Positions 49,509 through 59,639 of a stretch of DNA of 64,000 bases are shown here, in pieces (positions within the stretch are counted from its first letter, which is position 1; every line of letters begins with the position of its first letter). Source of the stretch: Bacteroidales bacterium UBA4179 (GTDB taxonomy: Bacteria; Bacteroidota; Bacteroidia; Bacteroidales; Dysgonomonadaceae); the NCBI GenBank assembly GCA_002381125.1, contig DFUT01000039.1, positions 46,458 through 110,457 of the forward strand, given 5' to 3'. The notes beneath the pieces are model-generated. The model saw only the letters and a program-made list of their open reading frames with translations, had not been told where the DNA came from and did no database searches. Both the position numbers and the translations under genes were made by a program.

Positions 49509-52500
49509 ATGTTGGATAAATTGATTCGCTTTTCACTCGATAATCGGGTGACGGTATTGGCAATAGCGGTTTTGTTGCTGATTGTGGGTTCTTTTGTGGT
49601 TTCGAAAATGGAAGTGGATGTGTTCCCCGATTTGAATGCGCCTACGGTGGTAGTCATGACGGAAGCACCGGGTATGGCGCCCGAGGAGGTGGAGCGCCTG
49701 GTGACGTTCCCTGTAGAAACGGCTGTAAACGGGGCTACCGATGTGCGGCGGGTGCGTTCGTCTTCTACCACCGGGTTTTCCGTAGTGTGGGTGGAGTTTG
49801 ATTGGGGTACCAATATTTTTACGGCACGTCAGATTGTTTCGGAAAAGCTGTCGGCCATAAATGAACAACTGCCGCCTGAGGCGGGAAATCCTACCTTAGG
49901 TCCGCAGTCGTCCATTTTGGGTGAAATCATGATCATCGGGCTTACGGCCGATTCCATTACGTCGATGGAGGAGCTGCGTACGTTGGCAGATTGGATCATT
50001 CGTCCGAGGTTGTTGTCGACGGGTGGAGTAGCGCAAGTATCGGTTCTTGGCGGAGATGTCAAGGAATACCGGATTGCTCTCGATCCGGACAAGATGAAAC
50101 ACTATGGTGTGGGACTGAATGAGGTGATGACTGCCGTGGAAGGTATGAATCGGAATTTTTCAGGCGGAGTGCTTTATGAATACGGCAACGAATATATCGT
50201 TCGGGGGATGCTTTCCACGAATCGAATCGGCGAGATGGGGAAGGCGTTGGTTAAAAAGATAGGCAGTGTACCGGTTGTGTTGGAAGATATTGCGGAAATC
50301 GATACCGCTGCAAAAATGCCCCGTATGGGTGTGGCATCGCTCAACGGAAAACCCGCCGTTATGTTGACTGTCACCAAACAACCCAATGTCGATACAAAAA
50401 AATTGACAGAAAAAATCGATGCTTCGCTTAGCGATATCGGGAAAAATTTGCCTTCTGATGTGCATATTTCAACCGATATTTACCGCCAGTCGCGTTTTAT
50501 AGATAATGCCATTCATAATGTGATAGAAGCGTTGCTGATGGGTGGGCTTTTTGTGGTGATTGTGTTGATTGTTTTTTTGATGAATGCGCGTACTACGCTG
50601 ATATCGCTCGTTACCATACCGATTTCTGTGTTGACCACCTTTGTGGTTGTGAAATTAATGGGGTTGACCATCAATACAATGAGTTTGGGTGGTCTAGCTA
50701 TTGCCATTGGTTCGTTGGTCGACGATTCGATTGTCGATGTGGAAAATGTGTTTAAACGTTTGCGCGAGAATAGGCTGAAACCGCAAAACGAACAAAAAAA
50801 TGTGCTTCAAGTTGTCTTTAATGCTTCGCGCGAAGTGCGCAGGCCGATTTGGAATTCGACACTGATAGTGGTGGTCAGTTTTATTCCGCTGTTCTTTTTG
50901 CAGGGAATGGAAGGACGCATGCTGATTCCGTTGGGGCTGACATTCGTTATTGCTTTGTTTGCTTCTACGGTGGTTTCGCTTACGTTGACACCGGTTTTAT
51001 GCAGTTATCTGCTAGGCAGCGAGAAAAGTGATCCACGGAAAGAGGATCCGTTTTTGGTGCGTAAATTGAAAACGATTTACCGTAGTCTGTTGGAAAGCGC
51101 ATTGGTTCACAAAAAACGATTGCTTATTGGCGTGGGTGTGGCTTTGGCGGTTTCCGTCGTTATGCTGTTGTCTTTTGGGCAAAGCTTTTTGCCTCCGTTT
51201 AACGAAGGATCGTTTACGATCAATGTGAGCACATTGCCGGGAGTATCGTTGGACGAGTCGGATAAAATCGGGAAAATGGCCGAAGATATTCTGTTGAGTG
51301 TTCCCGAGATTAAGGTCGTTGGACGAAAAACGGGACGCGCCGAGTTGGATGAACATGCGCTGGGGGTAAATGTTTCGGAAATAGAAGCTCCTTATACATT
51401 GGAAGGTCGAACGAAAGAGGGAATCATTGCCGAAATTCGGGAGAAAATGAAAGTTATTCCCGGTGTGAATATCGAAATCGGTTCGCCGGTTTCTCATCGA
51501 ATCGATGCCATGCTTTCGGGAACGCAAGCCAATATTGCCGTGAAGCTGTTTGGTACCGATCTTAACCGGATGTACCGCATCGGAAATCAAATAAAAACGG
51601 CCGTTTCGAAAATCGATGGAGTGGTGGATCTTAATGTTGAGCAACAAGTGGAGCGCCCGCAATTGAAGATTGTTCCCAAGCGGGAAATGCTTGCCAAATA
51701 TGGCATAACGCTTTCCGAATTCAAGGAAACGATAGGGGTTCTGTTGGAAGGAAAACCGGTATCGCAGGTTTACGAAGGGGATCGTTCGTTTGATCTTACG
51801 CTCAGGGTGAAGGACAATAACAGGGAGAGCATGGAAGCTATCGGCAATCTGGCGATAGATGCCGATGGACAGAAAGTGCCTCTGTGCCAAGTGGCCGATA
51901 TCGTTTCATCGGCCGGACCCCATACGATTAATCGGGAGAATGTTTCGCGCAAGATGGTAGTCTCGGCAAATATCAGCGGGCGCGATTTGGAGGGAGCCGT
52001 AAACGAGATTCGCAACGCCATCGAGAATCGGATCCGACTCCCCGAGGGTTACCATGTGGAGTATGGCGGACAGTTCGAAAGTGCGCAATCGGCATCGCGT
52101 ACCCTTACCTTGGCTTCGATGTTGTCGGTCCTTACGATTTTTTTGCTGCTTTTTGCGGAATTCAAAAGTTGGCCGCAAGCGGCGATTGCTATGGTCAACC
52201 TTCCTTTGGCACTCATTGGTGGGGTGTTTGTCGTCTTTTTTACCGGAGGCATATTGAATATTCCGTCCATTATCGGATTCATATCGTTATTCGGGATTGC
52301 AACCCGAAACGGAGTGTTACTGCTTAATCGGTATAACGATTTACATGCGGCGGGACTTTCGGTTCGCGATACCGTTATCCAAGGTTCGCTCGATCGATTG
52401 AATCCGATTTTGATGACGGCATTGACGTCGGCGTTGGCACTGTTGCCCATGGCATTGGGCGGCCATCTTCCCGGCAACGAAATCCAAAGTCCCATGGCAA

Positions 52501-52619
52501 AAGTCATATTGGGAGGGTTGATTACTTCCACGGCACTCAACGGATTTGTCATTCCGATTATGTATGGCTTTGTTGCCGGGAAAAAAGAAAAGAAACACGA
52601 ATTGTTAAATGAAGAATAA
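49509..52619 (+). CDS. cusA: Heavy-metal efflux RND pump (CusA/CzcA family)
   Basis: A 1036-residue inner-membrane transporter with the 12-helix RND layout: one helix near residues 13-32, two large periplasmic loops, and helix groups at about 340-540 and 860-1025. MEVDVFPDLNAPTVVVMTEA and PVETAVNGATDVRRVRSSS are typical of the HME branch. The helix-4 motif GSLVDDSIVDVENVFKRL keeps the Asp and Glu used for proton coupling, with an unusual adjacent Asp pair. It expels metal ions (copper/silver, or cobalt/zinc/cadmium) using proton influx; the ion cannot be told from sequence alone. Its stop overlaps the next start (TAATG). Confidence 0.92.
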   Translation: MLDKLIRFSLDNRVTVLAIAVLLLIVGSFVVSKMEVDVFPDLNAPTVVVMTEAPGMAPEEVERLVTFPVETAVNGATDVRRVRSSSTTGFSVVWVEFDWGTNIFTARQIVSEKLSAINEQLPPEAGNPTLGPQSSILGEIMIIGLTADSITSMEELRTLADWIIRPRLLSTGGVAQVSVLGGDVKEYRIALDPDKMKHYGVGLNEVMTAVEGMNRNFSGGVLYEYGNEYIVRGMLSTNRIGEMGKALVKKIGSVPVVLEDIAEIDTAAKMPRMGVASLNGKPAVMLTVTKQPNVDTKKLTEKIDASLSDIGKNLPSDVHISTDIYRQSRFIDNAIHNVIEALLMGGLFVVIVLIVFLMNARTTLISLVTIPISVLTTFVVVKLMGLTINTMSLGGLAIAIGSLVDDSIVDVENVFKRLRENRLKPQNEQKNVLQVVFNASREVRRPIWNSTLIVVVSFIPLFFLQGMEGRMLIPLGLTFVIALFASTVVSLTLTPVLCSYLLGSEKSDPRKEDPFLVRKLKTIYRSLLESALVHKKRLLIGVGVALAVSVVMLLSFGQSFLPPFNEGSFTINVSTLPGVSLDESDKIGKMAEDILLSVPEIKVVGRKTGRAELDEHALGVNVSEIEAPYTLEGRTKEGIIAEIREKMKVIPGVNIEIGSPVSHRIDAMLSGTQANIAVKLFGTDLNRMYRIGNQIKTAVSKIDGVVDLNVEQQVERPQLKIVPKREMLAKYGITLSEFKETIGVLLEGKPVSQVYEGDRSFDLTLRVKDNNRESMEAIGNLAIDADGQKVPLCQVADIVSSAGPHTINRENVSRKMVVSANISGRDLEGAVNEIRNAIENRIRLPEGYHVEYGGQFESAQSASRTLTLASMLSVLTIFLLLFAEFKSWPQAAIAMVNLPLALIGGVFVVFFTGGILNIPSIIGFISLFGIATRNGVLLLNRYNDLHAAGLSVRDTVIQGSLDRLNPILMTALTSALALLPMALGGHLPGNEIQSPMAKVILGGLITSTALNGFVIPIMYGFVAGKKEKKHELLNEE

Positions 52620-53797
52620 TGAGAAAGGTACTTTTTTTATGCACACTCGTTTTGAATATGGCGATCTGTGCCAATAATGATGAAATCGATCGTATCCTTG
52701 CCTCCATCGAACAAAACAATGGCGCACTGAAAGCATTGCGCAAAGATGCCGATGCCCGGATAGCCGGCAACCGAGAGGAGATGATGCCCGATGACCCCGA
52801 AGCAGAGTTTGCCTATTTGTGGGGAAGCCCACATGAAATAGGTAAGAGGCAGGATGTGAATGTTTCGCAAGCTTTCGATGTTCCTTTGATAACGGGAATG
52901 CGAAAAAAGGTGGTCTCACGCGAGAACGAACTCGTGGAATTGAATCACCGATGGGAGCGAACAGGTTTGTTGCTGGAGGCAAAAAAAAATTGCATCGAAC
53001 TGATTTACAACAATGCTCTTCGGCAACAATTGAATAAGCAACTGCTATGGGCAGAACAGGTGGCCGATTTGTATAGGGAGCAATATGAAAAGGGCAATAT
53101 CGGTATGCCGGAATACAACAATTCGCAACTCAATCTTGCCGAAATAAAACATGAAGTTTCGCGCGTGGAGATCGAACAGAAGCGGATCCTGTCGGAGCTG
53201 AAACGCCTGAATGGGGGAATCGCCGTCGAGCTGAACAGTACGCAATACGATCTTCATCCTCTTCCTACCGATTTTGAGCAATGGTTTGAACGGATGGAGC
53301 AGAAAAATCCGATGCTTTTGTATGCTTGCAAAGAAACGGAATTGAATCGGTACCGGATAGAAGTGGCCAAGAAGGCAAATTTGCCTCGTTTTTCGGTGGG
53401 ATATCTGATGGAAAACGTAGTGGGTGAACGGTATCGAGGCATAACGTTGGGAATTTCGGTGCCCCTGTGGAAAAATTCACAACGTTTGCAGCAGGCAGAA
53501 ACAGCGGCGGAGGCTTCCGAAATGCGTGCGGCCAATACCCGACAAGAGTTTCACGATGCTTTTCATGCGTTATATCGACAGGCAAAAGAATTGCAGCGAC
53601 TGCTGATGGATTATCGCGATGCCGTGAAATTGCATAATAATGCGGATCTGTTGGTGAAAGCCCTGGATTTGGGCGAAATTTCCATTACGGATTACCTCGT
53701 TCAAATGAAGTTTTATTATAATATGGTGACGAAAGTATTGGAAGTGGAACGCGATTATGAACTCGTATATGCCGAACTGATGCAAGGTGAATTGTGA
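52619..53797 (+). CDS. cusC: TolC-family outer-membrane efflux channel
   Basis: A 392-residue outer-membrane factor with a short signal peptide (FLCTLVLNMAICANN). Long alpha-helical coiled-coil segments (RDADARIAGNREEM, LRQQLNKQLLWAEQVADLYREQ) alternate with beta strands (FSVGYLMENVVGERYRGITLGISVPLW), the standard pattern of trimeric TolC channels. It is somewhat shorter than E. coli CusC and has no lipobox. ATG overlaps the pump gene stop by one base, so translation is coupled. It completes the tripartite metal exporter. Confidence 0.88.
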   Translation: MRKVLFLCTLVLNMAICANNDEIDRILASIEQNNGALKALRKDADARIAGNREEMMPDDPEAEFAYLWGSPHEIGKRQDVNVSQAFDVPLITGMRKKVVSRENELVELNHRWERTGLLLEAKKNCIELIYNNALRQQLNKQLLWAEQVADLYREQYEKGNIGMPEYNNSQLNLAEIKHEVSRVEIEQKRILSELKRLNGGIAVELNSTQYDLHPLPTDFEQWFERMEQKNPMLLYACKETELNRYRIEVAKKANLPRFSVGYLMENVVGERYRGITLGISVPLWKNSQRLQQAETAAEASEMRAANTRQEFHDAFHALYRQAKELQRLLMDYRDAVKLHNNADLLVKALDLGEISITDYLVQMKFYYNMVTKVLEVERDYELVYAELMQGEL

Positions 53798-53881
53798 AAT
53801 CTTTTGATTGAAGGGTGTGTCTTTGTGTTGTCGGGAACCAACTAATTTTTAAAAAATTACTTGTTGATGATACAAAATTGC

Positions 53882-53889
53882 TACTTTTG
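53882..53889 (+). promoter_or_regulatory. Promoter -7 box (TACTTTTG) for topA
   Basis: It matches TAnnTTTG 49 bp before the topA ATG. TTG at 53861-53863 lies 18 bp upstream as a partial -33 element. Confidence 0.5.
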
Positions 53890-53938
53890 CAAGCGAAAGA
53901 CAATTTAAATGTGAAATATATAAGGAGAAAAGTACAGA

Positions 53939-56281
53939 ATGAGGAAAAATTTGGTTATCGTGGAATCGCCTGCAAAAGCAAAAACTATTGAGAAATTCCT
54001 TGGTAAAGACTATCGGGTGATGTCGAGCTATGGGCATATTCGCGATTTGAGGAAAAAGGATTTCAGTGTCGATATCGAGAACAATTTTAAACCTATATAC
54101 GAAATACCGGACGACAAAAAGAAAGTAGTCTCCGAGCTTAAAGCTGCTGCAAAAGAGGCCGAGACAGTGTGGTTGGCGTCTGATGAAGACCGTGAGGGGG
54201 AAGCCATTGCTTGGCATCTGTATGATGCGCTCGACTTGGAAAAAAAAGATACGAAGCGCATCGTTTTTCACGAAATTACAGAACCGGCCATTCAGGAGGC
54301 TATTAAAAATCCACGCGAAATCGATAAAAATTTGGTAGATGCGCAGCAAGCACGCCGTGTATTGGATCGGATTGTGGGGTTTGAGCTTTCGCCCGTCTTG
54401 TGGAGAAAAATCAAACCGGCTCTTTCTGCCGGAAGAGTCCAATCGGTAGCCGTGAGGCTTATTGTTGAGCGTGAGCGAGAGATTCAACAATTCAAACCGG
54501 AAGCATCGTATCGCATTATAGCGATTTTTTCGAAGGAAGAGGGCGGAAAGCTATACGAAATAAAAGCAGAATACAATAAACGTCTCAAAACCAAAGAAGA
54601 GGCGTTGGCTTTGCTGGAAAAGCTCAAATCTGCCGATTTTGTCGTGGATGATATTGTGGTTAAGCCGGCCAAGAAATCGCCCGCACCTCCGTTTACTACT
54701 TCCACTTTACAGCAGGAAGCATCGCGCAAGCTGGGTTTTTCGGTAGCGCAAACCATGTTGATAGCGCAACGTTTGTATGAATCGGGAAAGATCACCTATA
54801 TGCGTACCGATTCCCTCAACCTGTCGCCATTGGCTGTTCAGGCAGCAAAAACAGAGATTGCCGAATTGTATGGCGAAGAATATTCGAAATCGCGAAAATA
54901 TACTACAAAAGCCAAAGGAGCGCAGGAAGCACACGAAGCCATTCGTCCCACTTATCTCAATGTGCGCGAAATCAGTGGAACATCGCAGGAAAAACGACTC
55001 TACGATTTAATCTGGAAGCGTACCGTTGCATCGCAAATGAGCGACGCCAAACTGGAAAAAACTACGGCAACCATTGGCGCCTCCAATATTGAGGGCAAAT
55101 TTGTTGCTTCCGGTGAAGTGATCAAATTCGATGGTTTTTTGCGTGTGTATCGGGAAGGTACCGATGATGAAGATGTAGAAAACGAAGACGCTATTCTGCC
55201 ACCCGTAAAACAAGGGGAGAAGTTGATCATGAGAGAAACAACGGCTACCGAGCGTTATACGCAGCGGCCATACCGGTATACGGAGGCCTCTTTGGTACGA
55301 AAAATGGAAGAATTGGGCATTGGACGCCCATCTACCTATGCTCCTACCATTTCCACCATTCAACAAAGAGGTTATGTGGAAAAAAGGAGCGTGGAGGGCG
55401 AAGAACGTACCTATACTGTGGTTACTTTGAAAAACGGGAAAATCAAGGATGCCTTAAAAACGGAAATTACCGGAGCCGACAAGAATAAACTTATTCCTAC
55501 CGATATAGGGATAGTGGTGAACGATTTTCTCGTTGAATATTTCCCCGATATCGTGGACTACAACTTTACAGCCAAGGTGGAAAAAGATTTTGATAAGATT
55601 GCCGAAGGCAAAATGCAGTGGAATAAATCGATTGCCGATTTTTATAAAACTTTTCATCCTAAGGTGGAGGAGACGATGAACATGCGTACCAAACGCAAAA
55701 CGGGAGAGCGCTTATTGGGTGTTGATCCAAAAACCGGTCGCCAGGTGTCGGTTAAAATTGGACGCTACGGTGCGTTGGCTCAGATTGGAACGGCTGACGA
55801 GGAGGAGAAACCTTTGTTTGCCCCGTTGCAAAGGTCGCAATCCATCGAGACCATTACGTTGGAAGAAGCCTTGAAGTTGTTTGAGTTGCCGCGCAATTTA
55901 GGTGAATTCCGAGGAAAAGAGATGGTGGTGGGTATTGGTCGTTTTGGTCCTTATGTGCGTCACGACAACAAATTTGTGTCGCTACCCAAAGATGCCGATC
56001 CGTTGGAAATTACGGCTGAGGAGGGCATTGCCCTTATCGAAGCCAAAGAAAAAGAAGAGAAAGAAAAAACAATAAAAACATTTTCCGAAGAACCCGGCCT
56101 TCGGGTTTTAAAAGGACGCTACGGGCCATATATTTCTTTCGAGAAGAAAAATTATAAAATCCCAAAAGGATTGAATCCTGAGGAACTGTCGCTTGACGAT
56201 TGCCGTAAGATTATTGCCGAGTCCGGTAAAAATAAGACCAAGGGCGGGAAAAAAAGAAGGAAATCGTCTTCGAAGAAATAA
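53939..56281 (+). CDS. topA: DNA topoisomerase I
   Basis: A 780-residue type IA topoisomerase relaxing negative supercoils. The TOPRIM domain (NLVIVESPAKAKTIEKFLG, LASDEDREGEAIAWHL) leads into the toroid, with catalytic Tyr287 in KITYMRTDSLNLS. EASLVRKMEELGIGRPSTYA is the conserved block before the C-terminal region. Instead of zinc fingers, the C-terminus has repeated topo-C domains (GRQVSVKIGRYGALAQIG, VVGIGRFGPYVRHDNKF, VLKGRYGPYISFEKKNYKIP) and a Lys/Arg/Ser-rich tail. This matches Bacteroidetes TopA. It stands alone behind its own promoter. Confidence 0.97.
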   Translation: MRKNLVIVESPAKAKTIEKFLGKDYRVMSSYGHIRDLRKKDFSVDIENNFKPIYEIPDDKKKVVSELKAAAKEAETVWLASDEDREGEAIAWHLYDALDLEKKDTKRIVFHEITEPAIQEAIKNPREIDKNLVDAQQARRVLDRIVGFELSPVLWRKIKPALSAGRVQSVAVRLIVEREREIQQFKPEASYRIIAIFSKEEGGKLYEIKAEYNKRLKTKEEALALLEKLKSADFVVDDIVVKPAKKSPAPPFTTSTLQQEASRKLGFSVAQTMLIAQRLYESGKITYMRTDSLNLSPLAVQAAKTEIAELYGEEYSKSRKYTTKAKGAQEAHEAIRPTYLNVREISGTSQEKRLYDLIWKRTVASQMSDAKLEKTTATIGASNIEGKFVASGEVIKFDGFLRVYREGTDDEDVENEDAILPPVKQGEKLIMRETTATERYTQRPYRYTEASLVRKMEELGIGRPSTYAPTISTIQQRGYVEKRSVEGEERTYTVVTLKNGKIKDALKTEITGADKNKLIPTDIGIVVNDFLVEYFPDIVDYNFTAKVEKDFDKIAEGKMQWNKSIADFYKTFHPKVEETMNMRTKRKTGERLLGVDPKTGRQVSVKIGRYGALAQIGTADEEEKPLFAPLQRSQSIETITLEEALKLFELPRNLGEFRGKEMVVGIGRFGPYVRHDNKFVSLPKDADPLEITAEEGIALIEAKEKEEKEKTIKTFSEEPGLRVLKGRYGPYISFEKKNYKIPKGLNPEELSLDDCRKIIAESGKNKTKGGKKRRKSSSKK

Positions 56282-56328
56282 AAAGGATCTTTTAGCACAT
56301 TGCATATTCCCGAAATCGCAGTGTTCAT

Positions 56329-58713
56329 TCATGCTTTTATCCATACATTGGATATACTTACCAAAGCGTAAATAAAAGCAGCCATCGACAATAACAAAAG
56401 ATAGCCCAATTCGACCGATATAATGGTTGCCAGCACGGTACTGATGACCGAAAAATATCCGTTTAAAGCCCATGCCCATGGAATATCGTCGGTGTTTTTC
56501 CCCGACAGATAGTCGATTCCAATAGGGAAGGGCATTCCCAAAAAGAATCCCAACGTACCCAATAAAACGACAGCAATCATTATTTTGAGAGGTAATGCAA
56601 TGCCTATGGTGGCGGTCAGGATGGGGGAAAGGACAAAAGCATACAAAACAAGGATTGCAGCAATAACAAGCGGTATGGCAAGGCGCATTTTTTTGTTGTT
56701 TTGGGATTTACCGGAATAGTAACTTCCCAATCCGGAAGTAAAGAGCAAAATACCAAGAGTGGCAGAGGCAGCATAGGTGGGTTCTCCGAAATAAAAAGTA
56801 AAGTGTTGAATGAATACCATCTCCAGGAACATGTATGCCAACCCCAAACCGCTGAAATACATCAACACCCATTTTTTGTTCCTACTCTTCCATGGCCTGA
56901 AAGATAAAGGGAGAAGGATAAAAATTGCTGCAATAAAGACAATTTGAACGAATGTGAGAATGATGAGCACATAGCCGATATCCAAAAAAGGAAAGTTTTT
57001 TTCCCGAATGGAAGATATCAATTGGGGAATTTGTTTGAAACGTACAAATTGGAAGAAAAACGGTCGATCGTCGGTAGTGGGATGTATCCGATAAGGATAC
57101 TGCCGGATCAATGTTTCTTTTTTGTGAGATAAGAGCTGATCTATATGCGTAAAAAATGTAGTGTCTTGTAGGATGTTATATTTATCTCGTTCGATTTCTT
57201 GTTTTTCGGGAAGAACAAGCGGGTCGAACATTCGATTTTCGCAAAATAGACGAACCTTATTGATTTCATCGCGCTTAAAGGGCGATTTTTTCACCAGGAA
57301 GGTAATGGCACACCAACTCCGTATAGCAACAACATGGTGTGGGGGATGAGCGATGTCGTTTTCGTCAAGAAGAAGGCTAATGGTAGCTAAAAGACGGTAA
57401 GCATTTCTGACCGGATAATCCATCCAGCAGCTCAACGAGATCATTCCTTTCTCCGAAAGCTTGTTCCACATTTCTCGCAGAGCCTCTATGGTTAATTCGT
57501 ATCGGGGTTCTACTGCGTTCAACCCCGAATTGCCGAAAAATGAACCGACAATGGGAAGTTCTATCAAATCGTATTTGTTTGTGTCGGGCGTAAGCAAAGT
57601 TCGAGGCATGGTTTGATAGGGCTGAACCTGATAAAAACCTTCGAATGATTGACGGAGTATGTTGAAGATTTCCGGATTGGTTTCGTTTGCAGTAATGCGT
57701 GCCACTTGGTGCGACAATGCGAGCAATACGTTTTCTCCTGTTCCTGCGTTGATGATCAGGGCGTTTTTAATATTGTCGATATGATAAGGCAAGGCTTGAG
57801 GCGTATAGTCGAGAATGTTTGTTTCGTTTGCCTCTAAGGGTTGCGGGAGAAGGCAACCCATCCAATTGCCGTTGTTAAAGACGACTTTTCGTACGGGGAA
57901 AGAATCTCGATAAGCAAGGCTTACACCCGGAGCATAACGGAGAACGGGTGATGAAACGATCTCTACAAAACCATGTGGCGTGCTTTTTCGGTACTCGACT
58001 TTTGCATCGGGCAACAACATGGTTTTGCTGATATCTTTATATTCGGACGGGGTAAGCCGTGGCGGATAGAAAAATAAAATTATCAAGATAAGAGTCGAGA
58101 GCGGAACAATGATTCGAATGAGTTTTTTTTTATTTTTTGGCAGCGAAACGATTCCCCCTACAAAAGCGAGTATGGCAACGGCAAAAGACTGTTGTTCGGG
58201 AATTATCCATTGCATGAAGAATATGGCAATTATTCCTCCTATGCCCGAGCCAATGAGGTTTGAAAAATAAATTTTACCGATTTGATCGGCAAACTTCGAA
58301 AAACTCATCCCGATGGCCAAGGCTCCGGTCAAGAAGGGTAGAAAAAAGATAAAATAAGTGAGGATCAGCTTGCCGATGTGCCGCGAATCCTGAAAAATAA
58401 GTAAAGAATCGAAACGAACGGCTTCGGAATTGGCAATCCCTACCACAACAGGAATAAGAATGGCCGTAACGATTAATAAAAATGGGAAAAGCGTATAATA
58501 GTTTTTTTCGAGTTTCTGTTGGAAAATTGTCAAAAATGTTCCCGCCGCACCAAATCCAAGCAAGGCAATGGATATAATCATGTAGGCAAAATGATACCAT
58601 TGAACATAGGATAAAATCTGCATCAATATCAATTGAAAAGCGATAATGGCTGCAGAAATCAATCCGATTGCCACATTGATGCGAACCAATGATGTTGTTT
58701 TGTCGGATTTCAT
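56329..58713 (-). CDS. Membrane protein with spermidine-synthase-like domain
   Basis: A 794-residue protein. Residues 12-215 contain about seven or eight hydrophobic helices (LISAAIIAFQLILMQILS, YMIISIALLGFGAAGTFL). Residues about 230-590 form a Rossmann-like domain resembling polyamine synthases (ALIINAGTGENVLLALSHQ; YDLIELPIVGSFFG). Residues 595-790 form further helices, including LGMPFPIGIDYLSG. Fused MFS-like plus SpeE-like proteins occur widely in bacteria, and their substrate is unknown; true spermidine synthase activity is doubtful because the domain is embedded in a membrane protein. It follows the PCMT gene by 47 bp. Confidence 0.8.
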   Translation of the reverse strand: MKSDKTTSLVRINVAIGLISAAIIAFQLILMQILSYVQWYHFAYMIISIALLGFGAAGTFLTIFQQKLEKNYYTLFPFLLIVTAILIPVVVGIANSEAVRFDSLLIFQDSRHIGKLILTYFIFFLPFLTGALAIGMSFSKFADQIGKIYFSNLIGSGIGGIIAIFFMQWIIPEQQSFAVAILAFVGGIVSLPKNKKKLIRIIVPLSTLILIILFFYPPRLTPSEYKDISKTMLLPDAKVEYRKSTPHGFVEIVSSPVLRYAPGVSLAYRDSFPVRKVVFNNGNWMGCLLPQPLEANETNILDYTPQALPYHIDNIKNALIINAGTGENVLLALSHQVARITANETNPEIFNILRQSFEGFYQVQPYQTMPRTLLTPDTNKYDLIELPIVGSFFGNSGLNAVEPRYELTIEALREMWNKLSEKGMISLSCWMDYPVRNAYRLLATISLLLDENDIAHPPHHVVAIRSWCAITFLVKKSPFKRDEINKVRLFCENRMFDPLVLPEKQEIERDKYNILQDTTFFTHIDQLLSHKKETLIRQYPYRIHPTTDDRPFFFQFVRFKQIPQLISSIREKNFPFLDIGYVLIILTFVQIVFIAAIFILLPLSFRPWKSRNKKWVLMYFSGLGLAYMFLEMVFIQHFTFYFGEPTYAASATLGILLFTSGLGSYYSGKSQNNKKMRLAIPLVIAAILVLYAFVLSPILTATIGIALPLKIMIAVVLLGTLGFFLGMPFPIGIDYLSGKNTDDIPWAWALNGYFSVISTVLATIISVELGYLLLLSMAAFIYALVSISNVWIKA

Positions 58714-58760
58714 TTATTGGGTACTTGTTTCCTTTGGTTTTATTTTCCCGGCTACGGATG

Positions 58761-59468
58761 TCAAGGTTTGTTTTTGCGCGTCAACGGCACAAACCTGACG
58801 GGGATCAGGCTTTTTGTTTTGATTTTGTCTCCCGATTTTTCGACAAGCATCAAGTTTTGAACACTGAATGGCGATCCCACAGGAATAATCATACGTCCCT
58901 TGTCTTTCAGTTGTTGAATTAATGGAGGAGGAATGTATTCCGATGCTGCGGTAACGATGATACCGTCGTAAGGTGCATGTTCTTCCCAACCGTAATAGCC
59001 GTCGCCTATTTTTACTTCCACGTTATCGTAATTCAATGCTTTTAACCGTTCTTTTGCTGCAAGACCCAGCTCTTCGATAATTTCGACGGTGTAAACCTTT
59101 TTCACAATTCGGGATAACACGGCTGCCTGATATCCCGATCCTGTTCCTATTTCGAGTACCACATCGTCGGGACCCACATTCAGCAATTCTGTCATATAGG
59201 CTACGATATAGGGTTGAGAAATGGTTTGTCCGTAGCCAATAGGCAGAGGGCCGTCTTCATAAGCTCTGTTTTGATATTCCTCGGGTACAAATAGATGCCG
59301 TGGAACAGCTTCCATGGCTTTGAGTGTTTTTTTGTCGGTGATACCGCGTGCTTGAATTTGTTTTTTTATCATCTCTTTTCTTTTTATTTCGAATTTGTCT
59401 TGTCCTGAAAGTGAAGAAAAAAATCCGACATTCAGCAGAATAATTATAAGTATGTATAATCTTTTCAT
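58761..59468 (-). CDS. pcm: Protein-L-isoaspartate O-methyltransferase, apparently exported
   Basis: A 235-residue protein with a complete PCMT domain: AVPRHLFVPEEYQNRAYEDG, PIGYGQTISQPYIVAYMTEL and the SAM motif VLEIGTGSGYQAAVLS. It repairs isoaspartyl residues by SAM-dependent methylation. Unusually the N-terminus (MKRLYILIIILLNVGFFSSL, then SGQ) is a typical signal peptide or membrane anchor. ATG 59468 is chosen because an upstream extension to 59513 has no support. A cytosolic form could start at ATG 59372 (MIKKQIQARGITD). It is immediately upstream of the SpeE-like membrane protein. Confidence 0.9.
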   Translation of the reverse strand: MKRLYILIIILLNVGFFSSLSGQDKFEIKRKEMIKKQIQARGITDKKTLKAMEAVPRHLFVPEEYQNRAYEDGPLPIGYGQTISQPYIVAYMTELLNVGPDDVVLEIGTGSGYQAAVLSRIVKKVYTVEIIEELGLAAKERLKALNYDNVEVKIGDGYYGWEEHAPYDGIIVTAASEYIPPPLIQQLKDKGRMIIPVGSPFSVQNLMLVEKSGDKIKTKSLIPVRFVPLTRKNKP

Positions 59469-59639
59469 GTTTTTCTTTTTTGGCTTGTCGACATAAAAAA
59501 TGACATGCAACATTTCTTAATGGGAACAATGGGTATTTAGTATTTGCGCATATGCGTATGGCGAGAAAATTAAGGATCGATTTCTTTCAACTTCAATACC
59601 TTAAAGGTAATTATTTTTTTTGATATACAAATAAAATTC

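Noticed and set aside
51012..51890. Long antisense open frame (292 codons) inside the RND pump gene
   Set aside because: It is the shadow of cusA codon bias with no signal, domain or promoter support.
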